DNA of 64,000 bases from Rhodobacteraceae bacterium Araon29 (GCA_039640505.1 CP046865.1:2409501-2473500); one strand, 5' to 3'. Shown: positions 17,070 through 26,509, counted from the first letter of the stretch. Numbers and translations are program-made. Notes: generated by a model not told the origin, from the sequence alone.

Positions 17070-19110
17070 CGCGCTCTCCTATTTTGATCAATGCATCCGC
17101 CGCCACTGCGCCCTTTTCAGTAACAATCAACGGGTTAATTTCAACTTCCTCTACTTGGTCACAATGCGCAATCACATAGTCTTGCACTGCCAGTATTGCA
17201 TCAACAATTGCATCTCGGTTGGCCGCTGGCTTACCGCGATATCCAGCCAAGACGCGGGCGATTTTGAGCTGATCTAGGGCGCTGTGCAACGCGCCCTTTT
17301 CCACCGGCAAAATCAACGATACACGATCTTGCAAAACTTCGGTCAGAACCCCGCCCGCAGCAAGGGTCAGAACAAAGCCATGGGCGGGATCGCGCAGCAC
17401 ACCGACGAGCAATTCGGCAATCGCTCCTGTCACCATTTCTTCGATAAGCCATGTCTGGGCTTGCATATCTTGCACGGAAGCCGCGAGAGCGGCGGCATCT
17501 TCAATCCCGACTTTCACCGCGCCAGCTTCGGATTTATGCGCAAATCCCATGGCTTTTAAAACTACAGGATACCCGATTTTATCCACAGCAATCAGTATGT
17601 TATCAAGGCTGCTCACTTGCTGTCCGTTTGGCACCTTTAGACCAAAAGCGGACAGGTCTGATTTCGCCCTATGTTCGCTGAGCAATGCGCTTGTAACGGG
17701 TTGCTGCCCTTGTAAAATCGGTGGGCTCTGTGCGCCAATTTTACTGCCAATAAAGGCCGCGGCCTCAATGGCGCCGAGCGCCTCGGGCAGACCGCACAGC
17801 GGTAAAATCCCGTGCTCAAGCATCCTTAGGGCAATATCTTCCGGAATATTCTCTGGCACAGAGGCCACCAAAGCCAAGGGCTTGCCGCTAGAACGGGTCG
17901 CAAGAACGGCAGCCTCAAGCACACAATCCCAAGCGGCCTGCGAGCAGCGATCTGCACGGGGGAAATCCACGATGATACAGCCGATCGCAATATCGCCCTG
18001 CATCATAGCCGAAAACGCCGCCCCCATGCCGGGGCCATCGCCCCAAATATAGGTGTGATAATCAAGCGGGTTGGCCAAAGCCACCATTGGACCAAGCGCC
18101 GCGCGCAATCCCGCCTTTTGCGCGGGATTAAGCTCTGGAAAGACAATATCACGGGTCATGCCAGTATCGGCCATCAAGCTTGCCTCGCCGCCGGAACAGG
18201 ACATAGACGCCACTTTATTGCTGCTCAGCGGACCGGTGAAATGCAGCAACTTTAAGGTTTCCAACAGCTCAGTTAAGCTTTCAAGCCGCGCAATACCTAG
18301 CCGGCGCAGCACCGCCTCGGCGCCCGCGTCACTGCCAGCGAGTGACGCAGTATGCGATAGGGTTGCGGTTTGGGCTTGGCTAGAGCGGCCCACCTTGATC
18401 GCGGCTATGCCTTTGCCTTGCGCCTTGGCTTCCGCGGCCAGCGCCTCAAAGGCAGCAATATCGCCGATCCCTTCAATGTGCAGGCCAAGCGCGGTAATGC
18501 GCGGATCACGCAGCAACGCAGCGCCAATCTCTGCAAGACCAATTTGCGCCTGATTTCCAGCCGTTACCATAAAAGCAATGGGCAGGCCGCGCTGCTGCAT
18601 GCTGATGTTGATCGCCATGTTCGAGCTTTGGGTGATAATGGCAACGCCGCTTTCAACCACCTGCCCGCCGTGCTGATCGGGCCAGAGCGGTGAGCCATCC
18701 AGATAATTCACAAAGCCATAGCAATTGGGGCCTATGATCGGCATCGGCCCTGCTGCTTCAAGCAGCGCGTTTTGCAGGGATGCACCGTCATCTGCCTCGG
18801 CGTGCGCTTCTAAAAACCCCGAGGCAAAGCACACGGCCCCGCCGGCGCCCATGGCCGATAGGTTCGCGATCACATCGACGGTGGCATGCCGGTTGACCCC
18901 GACAAAACAGGCATCCGGCGGCTGCGGTAAATCCAGAACCGAAGCCGCGGCTTTAATGCCCGCCACATAGTCGGCCTTGGGATGCACTGCGTAAAGCGCG
19001 CCTTGGTAGTTCATTTTTTTGCACTGCTCAAGAACCGAGCGGCACCACACACCGCCGCCTACAACAGCGATGGATTTGGGTTTGAACAGCCTTGCAAGAT
19101 CAAAGCGCAT
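17059..19110 (-). CDS. NDP-forming acyl-CoA synthetase (probable gamma-butyrobetaine/carnitine-CoA ligase)
   Basis: A 683-residue fused acetyl-CoA synthetase (ADP-forming) family protein: N-terminal CoA-binding domain (VVGGGVWCRSVLEQC), succinyl-CoA-ligase-like domains with the phosphohistidine segment SHTASLAGSD near residue 252, and a C-terminal ATP-grasp domain (about 470-680; PVVLKAMGFAHKSEAGAVKVG). It should activate a carboxylate with ATP and CoA. In this operon the natural substrate is gamma-butyrobetaine, crotonobetaine or carnitine, replacing the AMP-forming CaiC of enterobacteria. Substrate is inferred from neighbours. Confidence 0.75.
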   Translation of the reverse strand: MRFDLARLFKPKSIAVVGGGVWCRSVLEQCKKMNYQGALYAVHPKADYVAGIKAAASVLDLPQPPDACFVGVNRHATVDVIANLSAMGAGGAVCFASGFLEAHAEADDGASLQNALLEAAGPMPIIGPNCYGFVNYLDGSPLWPDQHGGQVVESGVAIITQSSNMAINISMQQRGLPIAFMVTAGNQAQIGLAEIGAALLRDPRITALGLHIEGIGDIAAFEALAAEAKAQGKGIAAIKVGRSSQAQTATLSHTASLAGSDAGAEAVLRRLGIARLESLTELLETLKLLHFTGPLSSNKVASMSCSGGEASLMADTGMTRDIVFPELNPAQKAGLRAALGPMVALANPLDYHTYIWGDGPGMGAAFSAMMQGDIAIGCIIVDFPRADRCSQAAWDCVLEAAVLATRSSGKPLALVASVPENIPEDIALRMLEHGILPLCGLPEALGAIEAAAFIGSKIGAQSPPILQGQQPVTSALLSEHRAKSDLSAFGLKVPNGQQVSSLDNILIAVDKIGYPVVLKAMGFAHKSEAGAVKVGIEDAAALAASVQDMQAQTWLIEEMVTGAIAELLVGVLRDPAHGFVLTLAAGGVLTEVLQDRVSLILPVEKGALHSALDQLKIARVLAGYRGKPAANRDAIVDAILAVQDYVIAHCDQVEEVEINPLIVTEKGAVAADALIKIGERDDR

Positions 19111-19128
19111 CTTCGGCTCCTTAGACCG

Positions 19129-20289
19129 TTACGCCCCCAGCGGGCGCAACAGATCGCGGCTAATGATATGGCGTTGGATTTCCGAGGTGCCGTCCCAAAT
19201 GCGCTCCACCCGTGCATCGCGCCAGAACCGCTCGATCGGGAAGTCATCCATCAACCCCATGCCGCCGAAAATCTGCAAGGTCGTGTCAGTGACCCGCGCT
19301 AGCATTTCACTGGCATAAAGCTTAGCACTGGCAATTTCACGGTTGGCTGGCAGCCCTTGGTCAAGCCGCCAGGCCGAGGCAAGGGTAAGCCAATCGGCAG
19401 CATCAATTTCTGTAATCATATCAGCGATTTGAAAACTTACGCCTTGGTATTTTCCGATCTTTTGCCCAAATTGTTCGCGCTCTGATGCATAGTTCAGCGC
19501 ATAGTCAAAGCAGCGCCGCGCGCGCCCGACCGACATGGTGGCTACCGTGATGCGGGTGGCATAAAGCCATTCATTCATCACAGCAAAACCGCCGTCAACG
19601 GCGCCAAGCACCTGATCATCGGACAGGCGGCAGTCATCAAATTCCAAGATCATATTTTTATAGCCCCGGTGGCTGACCGACTTATAGCCATCGCGGATGG
19701 TAAACCCTGGCGTGCCGCGATCCACCAGGAAAGTGGTGATGCGTTTCTTTGGCCCGCGCGGGGTGTCATCAACGCCGGTGGCCACAAAGACGATCACAAA
19801 ATCTGCATGATCGGCGCCAGAAATAAAATGCTTGGTGCCATTGAGCACCCAGTCACCGCCCTTACGCTCGGCCGCGCAGGACATGCCGCGCACATCCGAG
19901 CCCGCACCCGGTTCGGTCATCGCCAAAGCGTCCATTTTTTCACCGCGCACAGCGGGCAGCAGATAGCGTTCTTTCTGATCGCCCTCGCAGGCCATGAGGA
20001 TATTCTGCGGCCGCCCAAAGAAATGATTAAGCGCCATGCAGCCGCGGCCCAGTTCGCGCTCGACCAATGCAAATTCAAGATGGCTGAGCCCCGCACCGCC
20101 CACCTCTTGGGGAAAGTTACAGGCGTAAAACCCAAGATCGAGGGTTTTTTGTTTGATCTGCTCGGCAATATCGGGCGGCACAGTACCACTGCGCTCAACC
20201 GCATCTTCATGCGGGTAGATTTCGTTTTCCACAAAACTGCGGACCGTATCGACGATCATTTGTTGTTCATCGGTTAGGCCAAAATTCAT
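19129..20289 (-). CDS. Acyl-CoA dehydrogenase, CaiA-like (probable gamma-butyrobetainyl-CoA dehydrogenase)
   Basis: A 386-residue FAD acyl-CoA dehydrogenase with AMTEPGAGSDVRG, the GTKHFISGADHADF stretch and a C-terminal GTSEIQRHIISRDLL. It would oxidise gamma-butyrobetainyl-CoA to crotonobetainyl-CoA. Just before the GTSEIQ motif the residue is Asp (IWDGT), where medium-chain acyl-CoA dehydrogenase has its catalytic Glu. The start overlaps the stop of the upstream carnitine dehydrogenase gene by 4 bp (ATGA). CaiA itself works in the reductive direction; the oxidative role is inferred from the aerobic setting. Confidence 0.78.
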   Translation of the reverse strand: MNFGLTDEQQMIVDTVRSFVENEIYPHEDAVERSGTVPPDIAEQIKQKTLDLGFYACNFPQEVGGAGLSHLEFALVERELGRGCMALNHFFGRPQNILMACEGDQKERYLLPAVRGEKMDALAMTEPGAGSDVRGMSCAAERKGGDWVLNGTKHFISGADHADFVIVFVATGVDDTPRGPKKRITTFLVDRGTPGFTIRDGYKSVSHRGYKNMILEFDDCRLSDDQVLGAVDGGFAVMNEWLYATRITVATMSVGRARRCFDYALNYASEREQFGQKIGKYQGVSFQIADMITEIDAADWLTLASAWRLDQGLPANREIASAKLYASEMLARVTDTTLQIFGGMGLMDDFPIERFWRDARVERIWDGTSEIQRHIISRDLLRPLGA

Positions 20290-21710
20290 GTGATGTCCTC
20301 CTTATGGGCAGCGGCAAGCGCGGTGATCTTGGCTTCTACGCCGGCGAGCGGTGGGCAGGATTTTCGGGTTGTAAGGCTTACGTGCAGCATGAACTGCTCA
20401 CAGCTGGCCAAAAGCTGACCAGACGCGTCAAGCATCTGATGCGATAGTTTTACCTTCTTGCCATCGGCAAGAACCACGCGGCTATCAACGGTGATCTTTT
20501 GCCCTGCGTGGGTTTCTCTAAGGTATTTCACCGTTGTTTCGGCGGTAAAGAAACTATGTCCGGCAGCAATATAGTCGGCATCTGCCCCCACTGCGATCAT
20601 GAAAGCATCTGCAGCATCGGAAAACACCTGACCATAACGGCTTTCATTCATATGGCCGTTATAGTCGGTCCAGTCTATGGGTACGGTGCGCTCCACGGTG
20701 CGCTCCACGGTGCGCATCGGGGCGGATGTATCTGGCGCTTGGCGCAGAGCGGCTTCATGATCGTTGATCAAACGGCCCGCAGCGCTGCCCTGCTGTTTCA
20801 GCGCCCGCATCATCGCAATCAGGTTGTTATCCCGCAACCGCTCTAATTCGCGAATGGATTTATGCCCGGACTGCGCATCAGATTGATCGGCGATTTTCTG
20901 GGTCAGTTCATCGGTCAGCTCGGGCACATCCATCAGCTTGGTCCATGGCCAGGCAAGGCAAGGGCCGAACTGGGCAATGAAATGCGCCATACCGGCTTCG
21001 CCGCCGGCGATGCGGTAGGTTTCGAAAAGCCCCATTTGTGCCCAGCGCAGGCCAAAGCCATAGCGGATGGCATTATCAATTTCTTCCGTAGTGGCGATAC
21101 CGTCCTTGATGAGCCAAAGCCCTTCGCGCCATACCGCTTCTAAAAACCGATCCGCAATATGCGCATCTATTTCCTTGCGCACATGCAGCGGGTATAGCCC
21201 CACAGAGGTTAGAATTTCTTTCGCCTTTTCAACATGCTGCGCGCCTGTCTGATCACTTGGAACGACCTCGATCAGAGGCAGCAAATAAACCGGATTAAAC
21301 GGGTGGGTGACCATTATTTGCTCTGGGCGCTGCGCATTTTGCTGCAGCTCCGATGGTTTAAAGCCAGAGGTTGAAGACCCGATGATCGCATCAGGGCGGC
21401 AATAGGTTTGAATTTCAGCAAAGACCTTATGCTTGATGTCGAGCCGCTCGGGTACGCTTTCCTGGATCCAGTCGGCATCGGCGACGGCCTCTTGGACGGT
21501 TTTACAAACCGTAAGCCGGCCTTCCTTTGGCAGCGCGGTTTCATAAAGCATCGGCAGCGCATGGCGTGCATTTTTCAAAACATCGCCGATCTTGCGTTCG
21601 GCTTCAGGATCGGGATCAAACAGCTTGATGTCCCAGCCGTTCAACAAAAACCGCGCCAGCCAGCCACCACCAATGACCCCGCCGCCAATAATGGCTGCTG
21701 TCTTATTCAT
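20286..21710 (-). CDS. lcdH: L-carnitine dehydrogenase fused to betainyl-CoA thioesterase
   Basis: A 474-residue fusion. Residues 1-325 form a 3-hydroxyacyl-CoA dehydrogenase-type enzyme with an N-terminal NAD motif GGGVIGGGW and the MVTHPFNPVYLLPLIE segment, as in L-carnitine 3-dehydrogenase. Residues about 345-455 are a hotdog thioesterase (DWTDYNGHMNESRYG). The dehydrogenase gives 3-dehydrocarnitine; the thioesterase would release glycine betaine from betainyl-CoA formed by the BKACE enzyme in the same operon. This fusion is known in carnitine-degrading bacteria. The linker carries a 12-bp triplication. Confidence 0.88.
   Translation of the reverse strand: MNKTAAIIGGGVIGGGWLARFLLNGWDIKLFDPDPEAERKIGDVLKNARHALPMLYETALPKEGRLTVCKTVQEAVADADWIQESVPERLDIKHKVFAEIQTYCRPDAIIGSSTSGFKPSELQQNAQRPEQIMVTHPFNPVYLLPLIEVVPSDQTGAQHVEKAKEILTSVGLYPLHVRKEIDAHIADRFLEAVWREGLWLIKDGIATTEEIDNAIRYGFGLRWAQMGLFETYRIAGGEAGMAHFIAQFGPCLAWPWTKLMDVPELTDELTQKIADQSDAQSGHKSIRELERLRDNNLIAMMRALKQQGSAAGRLINDHEAALRQAPDTSAPMRTVERTVERTVPIDWTDYNGHMNESRYGQVFSDAADAFMIAVGADADYIAAGHSFFTAETTVKYLRETHAGQKITVDSRVVLADGKKVKLSHQMLDASGQLLASCEQFMLHVSLTTRKSCPPLAGVEAKITALAAAHKEDIT
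20683..20718. repeat. Three 12-bp tandem copies in the dehydrogenase-thioesterase linker
   Basis: On the + strand ACGGTGCGCTCC occurs twice, at 20683-20694 and 20695-20706, and a third copy at 20707-20718 ends CATC, two changes. On the coding strand it gives repeated TVER units between the two enzyme domains, so copy number would change only linker length. Confidence 0.85.
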
Positions 21711-21737
21711 TTTTCGTCCCTTCCAACATCATAAAGC

Positions 21738-22499
21738 TCACACCATCCGCTCGGTATGCCCGTCCACAGCCATGGCCTGACCGGTGATTTGCCGCGCCGC
21801 ATCCGACGCCAGAAAAACCGCCATATCCGCAATATCTTCGGGGCTTACAAAACGGCGCAAAGACACACCTTGGCTGTATTGCGCTTCAATTTGCGCAGCC
21901 GGACGGCCGGTAAAGTCACTTTCCATGGCCAGCACCTGATCCATCCGCGCGCCCTCGACGGCGCCGGGGCAGATCGCATTGACCCGCACCCCTGCGGGGC
22001 CCAATTCCATGGCAAGGGTTTTGGCCAATCCCACCAATCCCCATTTCGCCGCCACATAGGGCGCACGGTTGGGAACGCCGTATAACCCCGAGGTTGAAGA
22101 CATAAGCAAAATAAGACCGCTTTTCTGGGCGCGCATCAGCTCGGCGGCCCACCTACAGGCCAAAAATGCCCCATCAAGATTGACGCTAAGGCACCGGCGC
22201 CAATCCTCTAGCTTTAAAGTTTCAATGCTGCCAGCTGGCCCGCCAATACCCGCGTTTGAAACCAGCACATCAAGCCCGCCATAGGCGGCTTTCACCTGAT
22301 TAAAAAAAGCCTGCATTTGACGTTCATCGGTCACATCGGCTTGTACACTCAGCGCCTCGGGCATCTGGGCTTGCACTGCCGCAATATGGCCTGCTGACGC
22401 GTCACAAATGGCCACCCGATCGCCCAGTGCTGCAAAGCGTTCTGCTATCGTCCGGCCAATGCCAGAAGCGCCGCCTGTGATGACAACTCGCCGCGCCAT
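21738..22499 (-). CDS. SDR-family oxidoreductase of the carnitine operon
   Basis: A 253-residue short-chain dehydrogenase with TGGASGIG at the N-terminus (NAD(P) site), SNAGIGG, an SSTSGLYG catalytic Ser stretch and the YVAAK Tyr-Lys pair. It lies 2 bases after the BKACE gene and shortly before the carnitine dehydrogenase gene, so it is co-transcribed. The substrate is not clear: acetoacetate released by the BKACE step (3-hydroxybutyrate dehydrogenase-like) and a hydroxylated carnitine intermediate are both possible. Confidence 0.75.
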   Translation of the reverse strand: MARRVVITGGASGIGRTIAERFAALGDRVAICDASAGHIAAVQAQMPEALSVQADVTDERQMQAFFNQVKAAYGGLDVLVSNAGIGGPAGSIETLKLEDWRRCLSVNLDGAFLACRWAAELMRAQKSGLILLMSSTSGLYGVPNRAPYVAAKWGLVGLAKTLAMELGPAGVRVNAICPGAVEGARMDQVLAMESDFTGRPAAQIEAQYSQGVSLRRFVSPEDIADMAVFLASDAARQITGQAMAVDGHTERMV

Positions 22500-22501
22500 G
22501 G

Positions 22502-23413
22502 CTAGCCGCGCGGCATGCGTTTGGTCAGCCCCAGCTTATCGCGCACCGCTTGCGGGCCGATCACTTTGGCCCCCATGGCTTCGATAATCCCGCGGGCCTT
22601 TTCCACCAGCTGATAGTTTTCAGCCAAAACGCCCCGTTCCAGCATCAGATTGTCCTCAAGCCCCACGCGCACGTTGCCACCAGCCAAAACCGATGCCGCA
22701 ACATAGGCCATCTGGTTTCGGCCCAAAGAAAACGCACTAAATGTCCAGTTATCAGGCACGTTATTGACCATCGCCATATAGGTATTGAGGTCATCCGGCG
22801 CGCCCCAAGGAACCCCCATGCAAAGCTGTACAAGTGCATTAGGCTCAAGAACGCCATCTTGGACCAGCTTTTTGGCAAACCAGAGGTGGCCGGTATCAAA
22901 GGCTTCTATTTCCGCTTTGACGCCCAAGTCGGTCATCATCTTGCCCATGGTTTCAAGCATATTGGGCGTATTGGTCATAACATAATCTGCTTCGGCAAAA
23001 TTCATTGTACCGCAATCAAGCGTACATATTTCAGGCAGGCATTCCGCCACATGCGCCACCCGCTCGGTTGCGCCGGCCATATCGGTGCCTTCGGTAAGCG
23101 GCAGTGGCTGCTCGCTACCGCCGAAAACCATATCGCCGCCCATACCTGCGGTGAGGTTTAGAACAACATCCACATCCGAGGCCCTGATCAGATCGGTGAG
23201 TTCGCGAAAATACCCCAGATCCCGACTGGGCGCGCCGGTTTCGGGGTCCCTTACATGGCAATGCACAACCGCCGCACCGGCTTTGGCCGCTGCAATAGCA
23301 CTGTCTGCGATTTGCTGAGGGCTGCGGGGAACATGGGGACTTTTGTCTTGGGTGCTTCCTGATCCAGTGACGGCGCAGGTGATAAATACCTCGCGGTTCA
23401 TAGCAAGTGGCAT
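22502..23413 (-). CDS. cdhC: 3-dehydrocarnitine cleavage enzyme (BKACE family)
   Basis: A 303-residue beta-keto acid cleavage enzyme with the metal-binding HCHVRDPETG segment and the LNLTAGMGGD stretch. With carnitine dehydrogenase and betainyl-CoA thioesterase adjacent, the expected reaction is 3-dehydrocarnitine plus acetyl-CoA to betainyl-CoA plus acetoacetate. GGAGGTCACG precedes the ATG at 23413. It is the first gene of the six-gene leftward operon and diverges from the GlxA-type regulator. Confidence 0.87.
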   Translation of the reverse strand: MPLAMNREVFITCAVTGSGSTQDKSPHVPRSPQQIADSAIAAAKAGAAVVHCHVRDPETGAPSRDLGYFRELTDLIRASDVDVVLNLTAGMGGDMVFGGSEQPLPLTEGTDMAGATERVAHVAECLPEICTLDCGTMNFAEADYVMTNTPNMLETMGKMMTDLGVKAEIEAFDTGHLWFAKKLVQDGVLEPNALVQLCMGVPWGAPDDLNTYMAMVNNVPDNWTFSAFSLGRNQMAYVAASVLAGGNVRVGLEDNLMLERGVLAENYQLVEKARGIIEAMGAKVIGPQAVRDKLGLTKRMPRG

Positions 23414-23492
23414 CGTGACCTCCTGTCAAAATCGATTATTTGACCCAAGCATAAATCTGGCACTTCAGAGTTTAATGCAGTAAAAGACAATA
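23414..23492. promoter_or_regulatory. Divergent promoter of the carnitine operon with a GTCAAA dyad
   Basis: The 79-base gap between cdhC and its divergent regulator contains GTCAAA at 23425-23430 and TTTGAC at 23439-23444, perfect 6-bp arms around an 8-bp spacer. The dyad overlaps the region just upstream of the cdhC ribosome site and is a candidate operator. Confidence 0.4.
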
Positions 23493-24458
23493 ATGATGCA
23501 AAAATGGACAATCCCTGCGGAAAGCTCAGTCAGCATATGTTTTTTGCTGTTCGACCGGTTTTCCAACATCTGTCTTGCCAATTGTCTTGAGCCGTTGCGC
23601 GCCGCAAATACGCTTGCCGGCAGGCAGGTTTATAACTGGCAGTTTCTGACACCAGATGGCCTAAGCGCAGCTTCTTCAAGCCGGCTACAAATTTTGCCAG
23701 ATGCGGCGCTAAAAGATATGGCCCAATGTGATTATTTATGTGTCGTCGCAAGCTATGATTATCTAAAACATGACACCGCCACCCTACGGCAAGCTTTACG
23801 GCAGGCCGCGCGAAAATGTAGAACCCTGGTGGGATTGGACAGTGGTCCATGGCTTATGGCGTCAGCCGGCTTGCTGGACGGCAAACGCGCCACTGTGCAT
23901 TGGGAAATGCTGGATCTTTTTTCCGAGCGGTTCCTGACCACCGACGCCACGCGCCAACGTGTGGTTTATGATGGAAACCGTGTCACCTGCGCCGGGGCAA
24001 TGGCGGCATTTGATTTGACCCGACAAATGATCCAAAGCCATTTGGGCAATGCAATCGCTTTGGATGTGGATGCAATGTTGATGCACGACGAGGGGCTGGG
24101 CATGAAAGATGCACGCCGGCCAAACTCGGGCCATAATCCTGTACAGCGGGCGATTGCGGAAATGCACAAAAACATTGAACGCCCGCTGCCACTTTCAGAC
24201 ATTGCGCAGCTTGCCGCCTGCCCGCTTAAAACCCTGTCGCGGCGGTTTCAGGCCAGCCTCGGGACCAGCCCGGGGCAGGTCTATCGCCATATCCGTCTGA
24301 CCGAAGCCCGTCAGTTGATCGAAAGCACCAGCTTAAGCATTTCTGAAATTGCACTGCGCTGCGGTTATGAAAGCCCCGCAGCGCTCAGCCGCGCCTTTCG
24401 GCTGCGCTTTGGGGTGGCACCCACAGCGCTTGGCCTGCATCAAGGCGCGCCGCGGTAG
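23493..24458 (+). CDS. cdhR: GlxA-family AraC-type regulator of carnitine genes (CdhR-like)
   Basis: A 321-residue protein with a DJ-1/PfpI-like N-terminal domain (about residues 10-185, including [22 protein letters not shown]) and a C-terminal AraC helix-turn-helix domain (about 210-315; [19 protein letters not shown] and [12 protein letters not shown]). Its divergent orientation from cdhC-SDR-lcdH makes it the likely activator of carnitine catabolism, like CdhR of Pseudomonas. Its 3' end overlaps the convergent rlmE by 19 bp. Confidence 0.85.
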   Translation: MMQKWTIPAESSVSICFLLFDRFSNICLANCLEPLRAANTLAGRQVYNWQFLTPDGLSAASSSRLQILPDAALKDMAQCDYLCVVASYDYLKHDTATLRQALRQAARKCRTLVGLDSGPWLMASAGLLDGKRATVHWEMLDLFSERFLTTDATRQRVVYDGNRVTCAGAMAAFDLTRQMIQSHLGNAIALDVDAMLMHDEGLGMKDARRPNSGHNPVQRAIAEMHKNIERPLPLSDIAQLAACPLKTLSRRFQASLGTSPGQVYRHIRLTEARQLIESTSLSISEIALRCGYESPAALSRAFRLRFGVAPTALGLHQGAPR

Positions 24459-25156
24459 CCCATTGCGACAACAAATTTTTCCGAACTGTCCGCGCGGCTT
24501 GCAGGAGGCTTTACATTTGCCACTTTGGTAAATCTCTGTTTGAGAAGTTTCTGCAAATCGCCTTCTGCTCCGCCAGCCAGTACTTTGGCAACAAAGCTGC
24601 CGCCAATATCGAGCACATCAAAGGCAAAATAGGCCGCTGCCTCGCAAAGCGCGATGATCCGTAGATGATCTGTCTGCTTATGGCCAGAACTGGCCGCCGC
24701 CATATCGGACAGAACCACATCTGCAGGGCTGCCCAGCCAGCTGTGCACTTGGCTATCCGCACCCTCACTTAAAAAATCAAGTTGATACAATTCAGCGCCA
24801 GCAACAGGTTCGACCACTTGCAAATCCACCCCCAGAACTTTGCCAACGGCCTTGCCCTTTTTCTCACCAAGCGCATTCACCCGAGCCACCGCCACCTGAC
24901 ACCACCCACCAGGCGCTGACCCTAGGTCGACGACCCGTGCTCCGGGCTTTAAAAAGTGATATTTATCGTCAAGCTCGACCAATTTAAACGCCGCACGCCC
25001 GCGAAACCCTTCGTTTTTGGCCCGTTTAACATAGGGGTCATTGAGTTGGCGTTCCAGCCAACGGACTTGCGCTACGGACTTACCGCGCGCTTTCTTGACC
25101 CTGACTTTTAAGTCGCGTTGTCCTCGACCAGACGTATTTTTGCTATTTTCAGGCAT
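24440..25156 (-). CDS. rlmE: 23S rRNA 2'-O-methyltransferase RlmE (FtsJ/RrmJ)
   Basis: A 238-residue FtsJ-family methyltransferase with a basic N-terminal tail, [13 protein letters not shown], the SAM motif [15 protein letters not shown] and [13 protein letters not shown] (the DM catalytic Asp region). It methylates U2552 of 23S rRNA in the A-loop during late 50S assembly. The start overlaps the ppx stop by one base (TAATG), so the two genes are translationally coupled. Confidence 0.92.
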   Translation of the reverse strand: MPENSKNTSGRGQRDLKVRVKKARGKSVAQVRWLERQLNDPYVKRAKNEGFRGRAAFKLVELDDKYHFLKPGARVVDLGSAPGGWCQVAVARVNALGEKKGKAVGKVLGVDLQVVEPVAGAELYQLDFLSEGADSQVHSWLGSPADVVLSDMAAASSGHKQTDHLRIIALCEAAAYFAFDVLDIGGSFVAKVLAGGAEGDLQKLLKQRFTKVANVKPPASRADSSEKFVVAMGYRGAP

Positions 25157-26268
25157 TAAAAAGGCGCATCCTCTAATACTCCATCGGCGCTCATCTGAGC
25201 ATAAAGAAGCCCCTCGCGCAAACCGCGATCCGCAACGGAAAGTCTATCTGTTGGCCAACTCCGCAATAGAGCCTGCAAAATTGCAGAGCCTGACATAATA
25301 AGTGCTTGTCGATCTTGACCTATTCTTGGATCCATTCTTCGGCCGGAGGGTCCCATTTCCAAATAAGAATTTATCACCCTATCTATTTGGTCAGAAGTCA
25401 TCCTAAGCCCATCAACTTTTGTACGGTCATATCTTTTTAACCCTAGATGACTTGCCGCCACGGTGGTGACTGTTCCCGAAGTGCCTATAATTTGAAATCC
25501 TTCACGCGGCGGCTGGTCTTTATATGGCGCAAACTCAGCAAGGTTTTCCTCAAAATACCAACTCATTAGGGCATAACGGGCGGCATCATCCTCAACATCG
25601 CCAAAGTGATCCCTAAGGGTTGCCACACCAAGGGGAACACTGATCCAGTCAACAACTTTAGCCGCTGCAAAAGGGCTATCCACTGCATGAAAACCTGCAT
25701 GTAATCGCATAATAGCACGAGGTCGCTCACGACTGGGCACCGATGACAATTCAATCCAAACCAATTCCGTTGATCCGCCGCCTATGTCAACCACTAGCAG
25801 TTGTTCAGATTTGGTGCTGACCAGCGGCGCGCAGGATATGACCGCCAAGCGCGCCTCTTCCTCAGGTTGGATAATTTCCAGATTTAAACCTGTTTCACGT
25901 TTGACCTGACGAATAAATTCATCGGCATTATTTGCGCGGCGACACGCTTCGGTGGCTACAAGACGCATCTGCCTTACTTTGTATCGCTTTAACTTTTGCT
26001 GACACACGCGCAGAGCTTGAAGTGTTCTTTGCATGGACTTGGCACTTAGTTTTCCGGTGCGTTCAAGACCAGCGCCCAATTGCACAGATTTTGAAAAACT
26101 ATCAACGACATGAAATTGACTGCCTTTTGGTTGGGCAATCAACATTCTGCAACTGTTGGTCCCCAAGTCCAAAGCAGCATAGAGCTCCGTTGGACTAGGC
26201 GGTTTTGGCGCGGGGCTCTCAACCGGTTTTGGGAATGCGCCCGCACCTTTAGGACGCTTGGGCGCCAT
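25156..26268 (-). CDS. ppx: Ppx/GppA family phosphatase
   Basis: A 370-residue protein of the ASKHA-fold exopolyphosphatase/guanosine pentaphosphatase family: [15 protein letters not shown] (phosphate 1 loop), [15 protein letters not shown] (phosphate 2) and [15 protein letters not shown]. It may degrade polyphosphate or pppGpp; the sequence does not separate the two. The N-terminus is Pro/Lys-rich (about 28 residues) before the domain. Pairing with rlmE is common in alphaproteobacteria. Confidence 0.88.
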   Translation of the reverse strand: MAPKRPKGAGAFPKPVESPAPKPPSPTELYAALDLGTNSCRMLIAQPKGSQFHVVDSFSKSVQLGAGLERTGKLSAKSMQRTLQALRVCQQKLKRYKVRQMRLVATEACRRANNADEFIRQVKRETGLNLEIIQPEEEARLAVISCAPLVSTKSEQLLVVDIGGGSTELVWIELSSVPSRERPRAIMRLHAGFHAVDSPFAAAKVVDWISVPLGVATLRDHFGDVEDDAARYALMSWYFEENLAEFAPYKDQPPREGFQIIGTSGTVTTVAASHLGLKRYDRTKVDGLRMTSDQIDRVINSYLEMGPSGRRMDPRIGQDRQALIMSGSAILQALLRSWPTDRLSVADRGLREGLLYAQMSADGVLEDAPF

Positions 26269-26475
26269 GATATTACGCCCTCCAATATTTCAAGTTGTTC
26301 CCACGATACGGCGCATACAGTTTTCCTGCAAGATCACATTTTGCTCTTTTGCACAAAGATTTGAGCGAACGTGCCATTACAAAGCACATCTACGTTACCT
26401 GCTCATAGTTATTATTCACATTTCGATACAAGCTCGGCCTATTGATTTTGGCAGTTTTGGTTTATTGTGAAATAC

Positions 26476-26509
26476 GTCGCGGACAGCGCGACATCTGTCG
26501 AAATTCGAC
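26476..26509. promoter_or_regulatory. Twin dyads upstream of the one-carbon operon
   Basis: Within the 297-base gap after ppx are two adjacent perfect dyads: GTCGCG-GACAG-CGCGAC (26476-26492) and GTCGAA-A-TTCGAC (26497-26509). They share GTCG/CGAC ends and lie 57 bases before the ATG at 26566. They may be tandem operators or a short structured leader. The rest of the gap (26269-26475) is AT-rich and shows nothing further. Confidence 0.5.

Noticed and set aside
19669-20277. 202-codon + strand frame
   Set aside because: Antisense to the CaiA-like dehydrogenase gene.
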